From Thermoanaerobaculia bacterium (GTDB taxonomy: Bacteria > Bacteroidota > Bacteroidia > Chitinophagales > Saprospiraceae): 6,017 nt of DNA. The notes beneath the pieces were generated by a model that was not told the origin of the DNA, did not search any database, and saw nothing but the letters and a program-made list of their open reading frames with translations. This document shows, one piece after another, positions 1 through 5,986 of this stretch (position 1 is the stretch's first letter; every line of letters starts with the position of its first letter). The position numbers and the translations under genes are program-made. Location of the stretch: contig JAKLJF010000327.1 in assembly GCA_023151335.1 (NCBI GenBank), forward strand, positions 1 to 6,017. The letters are read 5' to 3'.

Positions 1-971
1 GTCACTGTTCCAATGTTGACGTATTGAAATGCGGTCGTTTGAAGGCCGCCGACATTACCCGATGTGTCGGCGATCTGATTGGTTTCCAATACATAGTTTC
101 CCGTATTCAGAGTACCGGACAAAGACAGGCGGACAATCTGGTTGCCGGCGCCGGCAAAACTGACAGAGGCCGGTTGGCCGATGCCGGAAACCGCGTAATG
201 CGCAGGGTCAAGCGCCGAAATACTGTCCAGCGCTTCATCAAACGAAACCTCCACGGTATTGGCATCGATCGCCTGGGCCGACAACAGTGCCGGTGGGATC
301 AGATCGGGTACATCGGGTAAAATGGACAGATCGTCGAAGAAAAATTTGTCTTTCCGGGTGGCCGTGTACACGCAATAAACGCCGAAAAAGCGTCCGGGCC
401 CTGCCGTGTGCGCGGCGTCTGCGACCTGGCCCTGCGCTTGAAAGGCGCCGCTTCCTGCCGACGCTTCCACTACCCAGACCCCGGCTTTCGAGCGTTTTAC
501 CCTTAATTTGATATTCACCGGTTCGTTGGCCACAAATCCCGGTACGCCGGAGGCCAGCAGCGACCGCGCCGCGCCGTCCTGCCGGTAAAAACGCAGGGCA
601 TCGGCGCTGCCGTTTTCGCCGATCTCCAGGTAATAAGCGTTTGAAGCCAACAAATCAGCCTGGTCGGCCAGCAAATACACCCGGAGCAGATTGCTGGCCG
701 AGGGCGCAAATTCGAGGCGGACGTTAAGCAACCAAACCGCACTGTCGGGGATGTCGCCATTAACAGACAGCACAGATGTTCCCGCATCGGGAGCATTCAA
801 CTGCAACTCGCCGGCGGCATTTATGATAAATTCGTCAACGTCGCCCTGCCAGGCGGGATTTTCTGTAAAATTTCCGTCGGAAAAATTATCTGAAATCTGG
901 GCAGACAAATATGGATTCGCCCCCGCGCAAAGCATGCCAAAGAGTACTAGTGTCGCTTTCAGTGCATCCAT
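1..971 (-). CDS. Secreted multidomain surface protein with SbsA-type Ig-like domain (N-terminal part; continues past the left edge)
   Basis: Reading the minus strand from the ATG at 971 gives 323 uninterrupted codons to the window edge, so the C-terminus is missing. Residues 1-24 look like a type I signal peptide: short basic start MDALK, hydrophobic stretch ATLVLFGMLCAGA, probable cleavage after LSA24 before Gln25. A mature start of the form ISDNFSDGNFTENPAWQGD opens a beta-rich region (about 28-218) that resembles the concanavalin/LamG-like jelly rolls of Bacteroidota exoproteins and closes with FFDDLSI at 211-217. After a Pro-rich linker, residues about 226-318 fit the SbsA Ig-like (Big_5) pattern: PPALLSAQAIDANTVEVSF, then HYAVSG, then NYVLETNQIADTSGNVGG. 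Proteins built this way often continue into more Ig-like or lamin-tail domains and a type IX secretion or gliding-motility C-terminal domain; that is family knowledge, not visible here. An in-frame TAG lies at 1043-1041 with no ATG, GTG or TTG that would make a better start between it and 971 (TTG at 977 is next to the ATG). No ribosome binding site is seen. Molecular function is unknown. Confidence 0.85.
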   Translation of the reverse strand, partial: MDALKATLVLFGMLCAGANPYLSAQISDNFSDGNFTENPAWQGDVDEFIINAAGELQLNAPDAGTSVLSVNGDIPDSAVWLLNVRLEFAPSASNLLRVYLLADQADLLASNAYYLEIGENGSADALRFYRQDGAARSLLASGVPGFVANEPVNIKLRVKRSKAGVWVVEASAGSGAFQAQGQVADAAHTAGPGRFFGVYCVYTATRKDKFFFDDLSILPDVPDLIPPALLSAQAIDANTVEVSFDEALDSISALDPAHYAVSGIGQPASVSFAGAGNQIVRLSLSGTLNTGNYVLETNQIADTSGNVGGLQTTAFQYVNIGTV

Positions 972-1045
972 TTTCAAATTTTTGAGCGGCCCAAGGTACG
1001 GAGGAGCCAGCTTTTGCGTTTGCCCCAAAAACAAATTACGCTACT
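972..1045. promoter_or_regulatory. Divergent intergenic gap, presumably holding promoters for both flanking genes
   Basis: These 74 bp separate two divergent start codons, so both promoters should lie here or inside the opposite gene. I found no exact TAnnTTTG element on either strand. The closest is TACCTTGG on the minus strand (998-991, one mismatch), placed 20 bp before the secreted-protein start, but without a TTG at the proper distance upstream. On the plus strand TTTTG at 1012-1016 could be a -33 element, but the matching -7 position (1037-1044) fits poorly. The assignment rests on gene orientation alone. Confidence 0.3.
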
Positions 1046-2101
1046 ATGCGGTGGATTACCGGCTTTATCCTTCTCATGGCGATAGCCTGCCAGAACAGGC
1101 ACTCCCGGTCAAACGCGCCGGAATTATCGGTTATTTACGGCACAGCCCTGCGCGCTGAGCCGGGTGAAAAAAGTAAGGAAATACTGCAACTGGAACCAGG
1201 CGACCGGGTGACCGATTTAAAAGAGGTCAGTACGTTCGTGTCGGATATTATATTCAACGATACGCTCCGGCAGGAACCCTGGTTGCTGGTACAGCTGCCG
1301 GACGGCCGGCAAGGCTGGATTTTTGCGGGAGCGCTGCGGCCGGCAGGACAAAACGCGGCCGGTATCAGGCGCTGGTTATTGCAGAAACGATTTGCCGCGT
1401 TTTTCGGCCCGGACCTGGCACAGCGCTGGCAAAGCTGGACTGCCCTGCCCGAACCGCGCAGCGACACTTCGACGGCCATTTATTACCGGGAAGGGCTGGC
1501 TTTGCGCGATACGCTGAACCTGCTCATCAGCCGGCTGGTTACCCGGCAAACGGACACTCCCCTACCCGACTTGTTTTGGTTGAATGAATGGTCGTCTTTG
1601 TTTATGTTGCAGCAGGTTAATGAAGGTACCAGCGTATATTTATTCACCGATTTCCGTGTTTTGAACAAAATAGCGTCAACTACCGCCGGAAAACAGGATG
1701 ACGCCTTCGCGCAGGTTTGTTTGGAAACTTTTCCTGCCGACAGCATCGAGTCCGCGCTGCCGGTCTGGGTTTTCCCCCTGAGTGCGGAAAGCAGTTACAG
1801 CAACCTTGGCCAGGGGAATCATTTAAAAATGCTCCGCGCGGTAGACAGGGCCTTGTTGGCAGGCGACTTGTTCCGGCCGGAATTGCTGAAATGGAAAAAC
1901 CGGGTGCTGGAGGACATTACCGGAAAGGATCGTATTTATTGGCAACCTGAAGAGAAAATTTTGGCTGAGTTAAAAAAAATACGGGAATCCAACTTTCACT
2001 GCCTTGATAATACCGACCGGATCGCGCTGGAAGCCCGCTACAAGATGTTTGAATCTCCCTCGGCCAACGGCATTGTGGTGGATGTACGGAGCGGGCGGTA
2101 A
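1046..2101 (+). CDS. SH3 domain-containing lipoprotein of unknown function
   Basis: A 351-residue protein. The N-terminus MRWITGFILLMAIAC has an Arg, a hydrophobic core and a Cys at 15 preceded by AIA, which fits a lipoprotein signal with Cys15 as the lipidated residue. The residues after the Cys (QNRHSRS) lack the acidic run associated with surface export of lipoproteins in some Bacteroidota, so a periplasm-facing anchor is a mild inference. Residues about 29-98 match a bacterial SH3 (SH3b) domain: YGTALRAEPGEKSKEIL (31-47), then LEPGDRVTDL (49-58), then EPWLLVQLPDGRQGWIFAGAL (77-97), including the usual Trp-x-x-Val and GW-Ile/Val elements. SH3b domains commonly bind peptidoglycan or protein partners. 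The remaining roughly 250 residues, rich in Trp and Leu, match nothing I recognise. The gene ends 56 bp before the next start, on the same strand. Start choice: 1046 gives the full signal peptide, whereas the next ATG (1076) would remove most of it. There is no Shine-Dalgarno sequence. Confidence 0.8.
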   Translation: MRWITGFILLMAIACQNRHSRSNAPELSVIYGTALRAEPGEKSKEILQLEPGDRVTDLKEVSTFVSDIIFNDTLRQEPWLLVQLPDGRQGWIFAGALRPAGQNAAGIRRWLLQKRFAAFFGPDLAQRWQSWTALPEPRSDTSTAIYYREGLALRDTLNLLISRLVTRQTDTPLPDLFWLNEWSSLFMLQQVNEGTSVYLFTDFRVLNKIASTTAGKQDDAFAQVCLETFPADSIESALPVWVFPLSAESSYSNLGQGNHLKMLRAVDRALLAGDLFRPELLKWKNRVLEDITGKDRIYWQPEEKILAELKKIRESNFHCLDNTDRIALEARYKMFESPSANGIVVDVRSGR

Positions 2102-2109
2102 TTTTTACA

Positions 2110-2117
2110 TAGTTTTG
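2110..2117 (+). promoter_or_regulatory. Candidate Bacteroidota -7 promoter element (TAGTTTTG)
   Basis: TAGTTTTG is an exact match to the Bacteroidota -7 consensus TAnnTTTG and lies in the 56-bp gap before the bifunctional isomerase. It implies a transcription start near 2124 and a leader of about 34 nt. The upstream -33 TTG is not seen at the expected 17-23 bp spacing; the nearest TTG (2073-2075) is 34 bp away. This is therefore a half-supported promoter. Confidence 0.35.
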
Positions 2118-2157
2118 CCGCCGGATACACTACTGCCAATCAGACAATCATACCATA

Positions 2158-3144
2158 ATGGATACAATGATCGCCCGCTTCCCTGCCCAATTGACGGAAG
2201 CGCTCGAAATTGCAGAAAAAATTGCGTTGAAAAAACATACTTCGCCGTACAGGTCTGTCCTGATCTCCGGAATGGGTGGCAGTGGCATCGGGGGCAACGT
2301 AGTGCAGGACCTGGTGCGTGGCGAGTGTAAATTGCCCATAGTGGTCAACAAGGGTTATGCCGCCCCGGCCTGGGCAAATAAACATACCCTCGCGATTTGT
2401 TCCTCCTACAGCGGCAACACGGAAGAAACGCTGGCCACCTTCGGCCAACTACTCAATGCCGGCGCCAAAATCGTCTGCATCGCTTCCGGAGGCAAACTGA
2501 TCGAACTCGCCAAAAAGCACGGGATGGACTACGTATTGCTTCCCGGTGGCTGGAGCAGCCCGCGCGCCTGCCTGGGATATTCGCTGGTGGCCCAATTGGG
2601 GGTACTGCGCGCAGCCAAACTCAGCGGCAACCGGATTTTCCGCCAGATCGACGCTGCCCGGAAACTGCTGGAAAAAGACCAGTCCGACATTCGCAAACGG
2701 GCCCAAAAACTCGCCGGGGCGCTTACCGGTAAAACGCCCGTACTCTACATCGCCGACCACCTGGAATCCGTGGCCATGCGCTGGCGGCAACAGATCAACG
2801 AAAACGCCAAAATGTTGTGCTGGCACCACGTGATCCCGGAAATGAACCACAACGAACTCGTCGGCTGGCGCAACAACCGCCCGGACGTGGCCGCCATCTG
2901 GCTGCGCAACCGCGACGACTTTGCCCGCACCGCCGTGCGCATGACGATCAACAAGGAAATCGTGGAACACCTCACCAACACGTCCCTCGAAGTATGGTCG
3001 AAGGGCAAATCGCTCGCGGAAAAATCCCTGTATCTCGTGCACCTGGGCGACTGGATGTCGTACTACCTTGCCCTAGCCCGCGAGGTAGACCCCGTGGAGA
3101 TCAAAGTGATCGACTATTTAAAAGGCGAGTTGGCCAAGGTTTGA
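2158..3144 (+). CDS. Bifunctional phosphoglucose/phosphomannose isomerase
   Basis: A cytosolic sugar isomerase of 328 residues, near the usual size of the dual-specificity PGI/PMI family (SIS fold). It should interconvert glucose-6-phosphate or mannose-6-phosphate with fructose-6-phosphate, linking glycolysis to mannose and sugar-nucleotide supply. Visible family marks in order: the glycine-rich SGMGGSGIGG (37-46); the phosphate-binding SSYSGNTEET (82-91); SSPRACLGYS (133-142) with the conserved Arg136; and NENAK...MNHNE, giving a catalytic Glu215 and a His231. The 16-residue spacing of that Glu/His pair equals the Glu203/His219 spacing known for the Pyrobaculum aerophilum enzyme, whose active-site Arg135 corresponds to Arg136 here. 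The start at 2158 leaves a short MDT before MIARFPAQL; the ATG at 2167 is a possible alternative start. There is no ribosome binding site. It is followed after 38 bp by a conventional glucose-6-phosphate isomerase, an unusual doubling of the glucose-6-phosphate/fructose-6-phosphate activity. The ratio of the two activities cannot be read from sequence. Confidence 0.93.
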   Translation: MDTMIARFPAQLTEALEIAEKIALKKHTSPYRSVLISGMGGSGIGGNVVQDLVRGECKLPIVVNKGYAAPAWANKHTLAICSSYSGNTEETLATFGQLLNAGAKIVCIASGGKLIELAKKHGMDYVLLPGGWSSPRACLGYSLVAQLGVLRAAKLSGNRIFRQIDAARKLLEKDQSDIRKRAQKLAGALTGKTPVLYIADHLESVAMRWRQQINENAKMLCWHHVIPEMNHNELVGWRNNRPDVAAIWLRNRDDFARTAVRMTINKEIVEHLTNTSLEVWSKGKSLAEKSLYLVHLGDWMSYYLALAREVDPVEIKVIDYLKGELAKV

Positions 3145-3160
3145 TTTTTTCTTATTTTTG
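3130..3160 (+). promoter_or_regulatory. Candidate Bacteroidota promoter for glucose-6-phosphate isomerase (TTG-N20-TATTTTTG)
   Basis: TTG at 3130-3132, inside the last codons of the preceding isomerase gene, and TATTTTTG at 3153-3160 are separated by exactly 20 bp. This matches the Bacteroidota arrangement TTG-N17-23-TAnnTTTG for the major sigma factor. The predicted transcription start is near 3167, giving a short leader of roughly 16 nt before the ATG at 3183. It would allow the second isomerase to be transcribed independently of the first. The T-rich context makes chance matches easier, so confidence is moderate. Confidence 0.5.
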
Positions 3161-3182
3161 GACATTCAAGAGCAAAAGTTCA

Positions 3183-4490
3183 ATGTCAAATATCGCCTTC
3201 AACCTGTCTTCCGCATCAGTTTTTATTCAACCCGAAGAATTTCAGGCACTTGAACCCCAGGTGATAGCCGCCGCTAAAATGCTGGACTATCGCTCCGGCC
3301 CCGGCAACGACTTCCTCGGCTGGCTCGACCTGCCGGTCAAATACGACCGGGCCGAGCTGAAACGCATCAAAGCCGCCGCTAAAAAAATTCAGCGGCAAAG
3401 CGAGGTACTGATCGTGATCGGTATCGGAGGTTCCTACCTGGGCGCCAAAGCAGCCCTGGAGTTTTGCGGACACAGTTTTTACAACAACCTGCCCAAAAAA
3501 CGGCGCCGGACGCCCGAAATGTATTTCGCCGGCACCAACATCAGCGGCACTTACCTCACGCACCTGCTCGATGTAGTGGGCGACCGGTCATTTTCAGTGA
3601 ACGTGATCTCCAAATCCGGCACCACTACCGAGCCGGCCATCGCGTTTCGTATTTTCAAGAAAAAACTGGAGGAAAAATATGGCGTGGCAGGCGCCAAAGA
3701 CCGCATTTATGCCACTACCGACCGCGCCCGCGGCGCCCTGAAAACGCTGGCCGACCGGGAAGGATACGAAACTTTCGTTGTGCCCGACGACGTGGGCGGA
3801 CGTTTTTCCGTGCTCACTGCCGTGGGACTTTTGCCCATGGCCGCGGCAGGAATTGACGTAGACCAGCTGCTGAAAGGCGCTGCCGATGCCCGGCAACTGT
3901 ACAAATCAGCCCCTTATGGCGAAAATGCCGTGCTGCAATACGCCGCTGCCCGCAATATCCTGTACCGAAAGGGAAAAGACATTGAAATGCTGGTGAACTA
4001 CGAACCCCGCTTGCACTTTGTGGCCGAATGGTGGAAACAACTTTTCGGCGAAAGTGAAGGCAAAAATGGCAAGGGTATTTTCCCCGCCAGCGCCGATTTT
4101 ACCACCGATCTGCATTCCCTCGGGCAATACATTCAGGATGGCCGCCGCCACCTGTTTGAAACCGTGCTGGAAATCGAAAAACCGGAAGCCGATCTCGTCA
4201 TCGAAGCCGAAGCGGGCGATCCCGACGGACTGAATTATCTGGCAGGAAAATCGCTCGACTACGTGAACAAAAAAGCAGCAGAAGGAACCCTGCTCGCCCA
4301 CACCGACGGCGGCGTACCCAATCTGAAAGTAAAAATTCCGGAAGCATCGCCCTATTACCTGGGCCAATTGTTCTATTTTTTTGAAAAGGCCTGCGCCCTC
4401 AGCGGCTACCTGCTGGGCGTCAACCCCTTCGACCAGCCGGGCGTGGAAGCTTATAAAAAGAATATGTTCCGGCTGCTGGGCAAACCCTAA
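3183..4490 (+). CDS. pgi: Glucose-6-phosphate isomerase
   Basis: A cytosolic enzyme of 435 residues interconverting glucose-6-phosphate and fructose-6-phosphate (second step of glycolysis, also gluconeogenesis). The length fits the short bacterial, Bacillus-type PGI class. Two SIS domains are recognisable. Motifs: GIGGSYLGAKAALE (80-93) and SKSGTTTEPAIAFRIF (143-158) for phosphate and sugar binding; DDVGGRFSVLTAVG (202-215), which fits PROSITE PGI signature 1 and contains the active-site Arg207; FGESEGKNGKG (288-298) with the likely catalytic base Glu290; TTDLHSLGQ (307-315) with the ring-opening His311; and GYLLGVNPFDQPGVEAYKK (408-426), which fits PGI signature 2 with catalytic Lys425. No expected residue is missing. 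The open frame extends upstream to 2817 inside the preceding gene, but family homology begins at MSNIAFNLSS and a promoter candidate lies at 3130-3160, so 3183 is the start. The TAA stop directly abuts an 8-bp tandem repeat. Confidence 0.95.
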   Translation: MSNIAFNLSSASVFIQPEEFQALEPQVIAAAKMLDYRSGPGNDFLGWLDLPVKYDRAELKRIKAAAKKIQRQSEVLIVIGIGGSYLGAKAALEFCGHSFYNNLPKKRRRTPEMYFAGTNISGTYLTHLLDVVGDRSFSVNVISKSGTTTEPAIAFRIFKKKLEEKYGVAGAKDRIYATTDRARGALKTLADREGYETFVVPDDVGGRFSVLTAVGLLPMAAAGIDVDQLLKGAADARQLYKSAPYGENAVLQYAAARNILYRKGKDIEMLVNYEPRLHFVAEWWKQLFGESEGKNGKGIFPASADFTTDLHSLGQYIQDGRRHLFETVLEIEKPEADLVIEAEAGDPDGLNYLAGKSLDYVNKKAAEGTLLAHTDGGVPNLKVKIPEASPYYLGQLFYFFEKACALSGYLLGVNPFDQPGVEAYKKNMFRLLGKP

Positions 4491-4547
4491 TCACTCAATC
4501 ACTCAATCACTCAATCACTCAATCACTCAATCACTCAATCACTCAAT
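4489..4547. repeat. Tandem repeat, 8-bp unit TCACTCAA, seven perfect copies plus a partial one
   Basis: Seven identical TCACTCAA units run from 4491 to 4546, and the matching AA before (part of the TAA stop of the plus-strand isomerase) and T after extend the periodicity to 4489-4547. The array fills the whole convergent gap. The stop codon of the isomerase touches its left end, and the minus-strand membrane protein ends inside it (TGA at 4537-4535). Read on the minus strand the unit contains TGAGTGA, and because 8 is not a multiple of 3 the array closes all three minus-strand frames; the plus-strand reading has no stops. At the right end CAATCA (4536-4541) and TGATTG (4547-4552) can pair as a weak 6-bp stem with a 5-nt loop. 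Confidence 0.95.
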
Positions 4548-5710
4548 GATTGGTAAGCACTGGTATCCAGGGGATTGAAGTACTGCCGGGGCAATTCATC
4601 AAAACGGTAATTCCGAAATTCGCCGAGGAACAATCGCGGCTGCGTCAGCAGGCTGTCAAAGCGCTCCGGGGCCTCGTCCACGATAATACATCGCGCGCTG
4701 TCGGGGTGTTCAAGCGCCGAGAGCATCAGGAATTCGTAAGAAGTGCCCCAGGAAAGGATCAGTTTGTCCATGGGAACCTGTTGCTCGTTCAGCAATAGTT
4801 TCTTTTGGGGGAGTGCAGCGGTTTGCTCTAAAAAATTCTGTTCCCAGCGCAGCCGTTCTGTCCAGGGACGGTGGCTCCGGTATATGTGAACCACCTGGAC
4901 AAACACGAGCAAGGTCAGTGCCCAAAACATGCCCCGTTCGGTCAATAATGCCGGTAAGACGTCGAAAACCAGCGGAACCGTCACAAATATGGCCAGCGGC
5001 AAATACAGGTTTTCCAGGTAAAATTGATTGTCACCGTTGTGAAACGGGACATTTACCAGTAACACGAAAGCCGCCGGGTACAACAAGGCGAGCAATGATT
5101 TGAGCCAATCCTGTTTCCAACAATAATAAGCCGTATTCAGCAATATACCCGCGGGGATGAGATAATAGTCGTGCAGGCACCAACGCAGAAAATCGTGGTT
5201 ACTTTTAATATCGAACCAATTTGGCCACAGCTCGGCAAAAGCCCGGGCGCGTTCAAGCGACATGGCGTCGTACCAATCCAGTTTCAGTACCTTGTATTTT
5301 ACATAAACGGTCAGCAGGAAAATGGCCATTACCAATATATGTAAACCTGTCCACCCGGCCGGCGGTCGTTTGCGCAGCAGGAAAAAAAGGCAACAAAATA
5401 CCAGGGCGTACAACACCATCGGGTGAAAATAAAACGCCGTCACCAGGGCCGCTACCAGCAGCGGATATTCCCATAGCCGTAACTGGTAAATGCTTCCCCG
5501 CCAGTGTATCCAGGCCATGATAAAGATCATGAAAGCCAGGCCCTGCGGCATTTCCGACAGCCAGTAAAAGGTGTGCGTGGTCATCCACACCGAGACCAGT
5601 ACAAGCGTCAGCCCCCACTTCCATTGTTTGACCCCCAGGGTGATGAGCAAAAACAGCAGGAAATAATACAGCACGTGCCCGACCGAGTAGCTGAGCAGGA
5701 CACCCTTCAA
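4535..5710 (-). CDS. Multi-pass membrane protein of unknown function (main part; N-terminus in a shifted frame upstream)
   Basis: The frame encodes 391 residues if counted from a TTG at 5710, but that is probably not a true start: the sequence begins mid-protein. Preceding codons in the same frame read PGLP before LKGVLLSYS, and the conserved-looking N-terminal segment lies in another frame at 5707-5922. Approximate hydrophobic segments are 8-26, 33-52, 56-69, 82-95, 97-113, 123-138, 183-197, 204-220, 235-254 and 259-275, followed by a polar C-terminal region of about 115 residues (280-391) with no motif I recognise. A polytopic protein with a soluble tail could be a GT-C-like glycosyltransferase or another envelope-polymer enzyme, but no diagnostic catalytic motif is visible, so no function is assigned. 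The last residues (QSLSD) are encoded by the edge of the 8-bp tandem repeat, which also supplies the stop codon. It converges on the glucose-6-phosphate isomerase gene. It may be inactive if the frameshift is real. Confidence 0.7.
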   Translation of the reverse strand: MKGVLLSYSVGHVLYYFLLFLLITLGVKQWKWGLTLVLVSVWMTTHTFYWLSEMPQGLAFMIFIMAWIHWRGSIYQLRLWEYPLLVAALVTAFYFHPMVLYALVFCCLFFLLRKRPPAGWTGLHILVMAIFLLTVYVKYKVLKLDWYDAMSLERARAFAELWPNWFDIKSNHDFLRWCLHDYYLIPAGILLNTAYYCWKQDWLKSLLALLYPAAFVLLVNVPFHNGDNQFYLENLYLPLAIFVTVPLVFDVLPALLTERGMFWALTLLVFVQVVHIYRSHRPWTERLRWEQNFLEQTAALPQKKLLLNEQQVPMDKLILSWGTSYEFLMLSALEHPDSARCIIVDEAPERFDSLLTQPRLFLGEFRNYRFDELPRQYFNPLDTSAYQSLSD

Positions 5711-5722
5711 CGGCAGTCCTGG
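5707..5722 (-). other. Probable frameshift site joining the two parts of the membrane-protein gene
   Basis: The upstream frame reads ...VFAWMAQDCR and stops at TGA (5709-5707). The -1 frame from about 5719 reads GLPLKGVLLSYSVGHVLYYF and stays open for 394 residues. Adding one base in the run around 5717-5722 (for example GG to GGG) would give ...VFAWMAQ-GLPLKGVLL..., a smooth continuation and a total of about 462 residues. The sequence shows the broken frame. Whether it is a real deletion, a sequencing error or a translated slip cannot be told from here. No classical slippery heptamer with a downstream structure is apparent. Confidence 0.65.
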
Positions 5723-5922
5723 GCCATCCAGGCAAACACCTGGGTACCCGCCGCGCCGAAACGCCCGCTTTGTATCTGGAAGGCGCCGGTGCGCAGGATG
5801 TGGAAGGTCTGGAACGCCATATCCAGAAAGGCCATTCGTTCCAGGTAAAAAACCGCGGCCAGCACACCGAGGGCGAGATAAGTGGCCGTACCCAAGCGAA
5901 TGGTCTGTTTCAGCGCTGTCAT
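5707..5922 (-). CDS. N-terminal fragment of the same membrane protein, ended by a frameshift
   Basis: From the ATG at 5922 this frame gives 71 residues. It begins MTALKQTIRLGTATYLALGV with a membrane segment at about 12-26, followed by the loop LERMAFLDMAFQTFHILRTG and RFGAAGTQVFAWMAQ. It then runs into TGA at 5709-5707. The first transmembrane helix followed by an acidic, aromatic-rich loop is what the downstream frame (4535-5710) lacks, so the two are best read as one gene. The frame is open further upstream to an ATG at 6015, but that extension would translate the 9-bp tandem repeat as repeated Asn-Pro-Leu and looks non-coding, so 5922 is preferred. No Shine-Dalgarno sequence or exact TAnnTTTG element is seen upstream. 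Alternatively it is a separate small membrane protein whose stop overlaps a TTG start (TTGA), which I consider less likely. Confidence 0.6.
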   Translation of the reverse strand: MTALKQTIRLGTATYLALGVLAAVFYLERMAFLDMAFQTFHILRTGAFQIQSGRFGAAGTQVFAWMAQDCR

Positions 5923-5940
5923 GAGGCGAAGGTAAAAAAG

Positions 5941-5979
5941 GTTTAACGGGTTTAACGGGTTTAACGGGTTTAACGGGTT
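5941..5979. repeat. Tandem repeat, 9-bp unit GTTTAACGG, four perfect copies plus a partial one
   Basis: Four identical units occupy 5941-5976 and GTT at 5977-5979 begins a fifth before the sequence diverges. The array lies 18 bp upstream of the preferred start of the membrane-protein gene (ATG at 5922), so it sits in the leader or promoter region. In one minus-strand frame it would read as repeated Asn-Pro-Leu. The unit is unrelated in sequence and length to the 8-bp repeat at the other end of the same gene. Confidence 0.95.
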
Positions 5980-5986
5980 CGGATAC

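Noticed and set aside
691..1158. Plus-strand open frame of 155 codons across the divergent gap
   Set aside because: It overlaps the start of both the secreted protein and the lipoprotein, whose signal peptides and domains are convincing. The product has no recognisable features.
2449..3042. Minus-strand open frame of 197 codons opposite the bifunctional isomerase
   Set aside because: It is antisense to a gene with clear active-site motifs. Its composition (rich in Val, Gly, His, Phe) is that of a mirror frame of GC-rich coding DNA, with no recognisable domain.
3141..3160. T-rich stretch after the bifunctional isomerase as an intrinsic terminator
   Set aside because: No stem precedes the T-run; only the 8-bp palindrome TTGGCCAA with no loop is present. 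The stretch is better explained as a -7 promoter element.
2817..3182. Upstream extension of the glucose-6-phosphate isomerase frame by 122 codons inside the preceding gene
   Set aside because: The extension overlaps well-conserved isomerase coding sequence, is Arg/Pro-rich and unlike any PGI N-terminus. Family homology starts at the ATG at 3183, which lies just after a promoter candidate.
3906..4367. Minus-strand open frame of 153 codons opposite the glucose-6-phosphate isomerase
   Set aside because: It is a shadow of a conserved gene with both PGI signatures on the plus strand, and has no motif of its own.
4489..4547. CRISPR-like array
   Set aside because: The units are 8 bp and directly adjacent with no spacers, so it is a simple minisatellite.
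4536..4552. Small hairpin CAATCA-ctcaa-TGATTG as a transcription terminator
   Set aside because: The six-pair AT-rich stem with no adjacent T-run is weak and follows from the tandem repeat meeting TGATTG.
5253..5867. Minus-strand open frame of 204 codons in another frame of the membrane-protein gene
   Set aside because: The hydrophobic, transmembrane-patterned frames at 4535-5710 and 5707-5922 explain this stretch. The 204-codon frame is Pro/Gly/Arg-rich without domain features.
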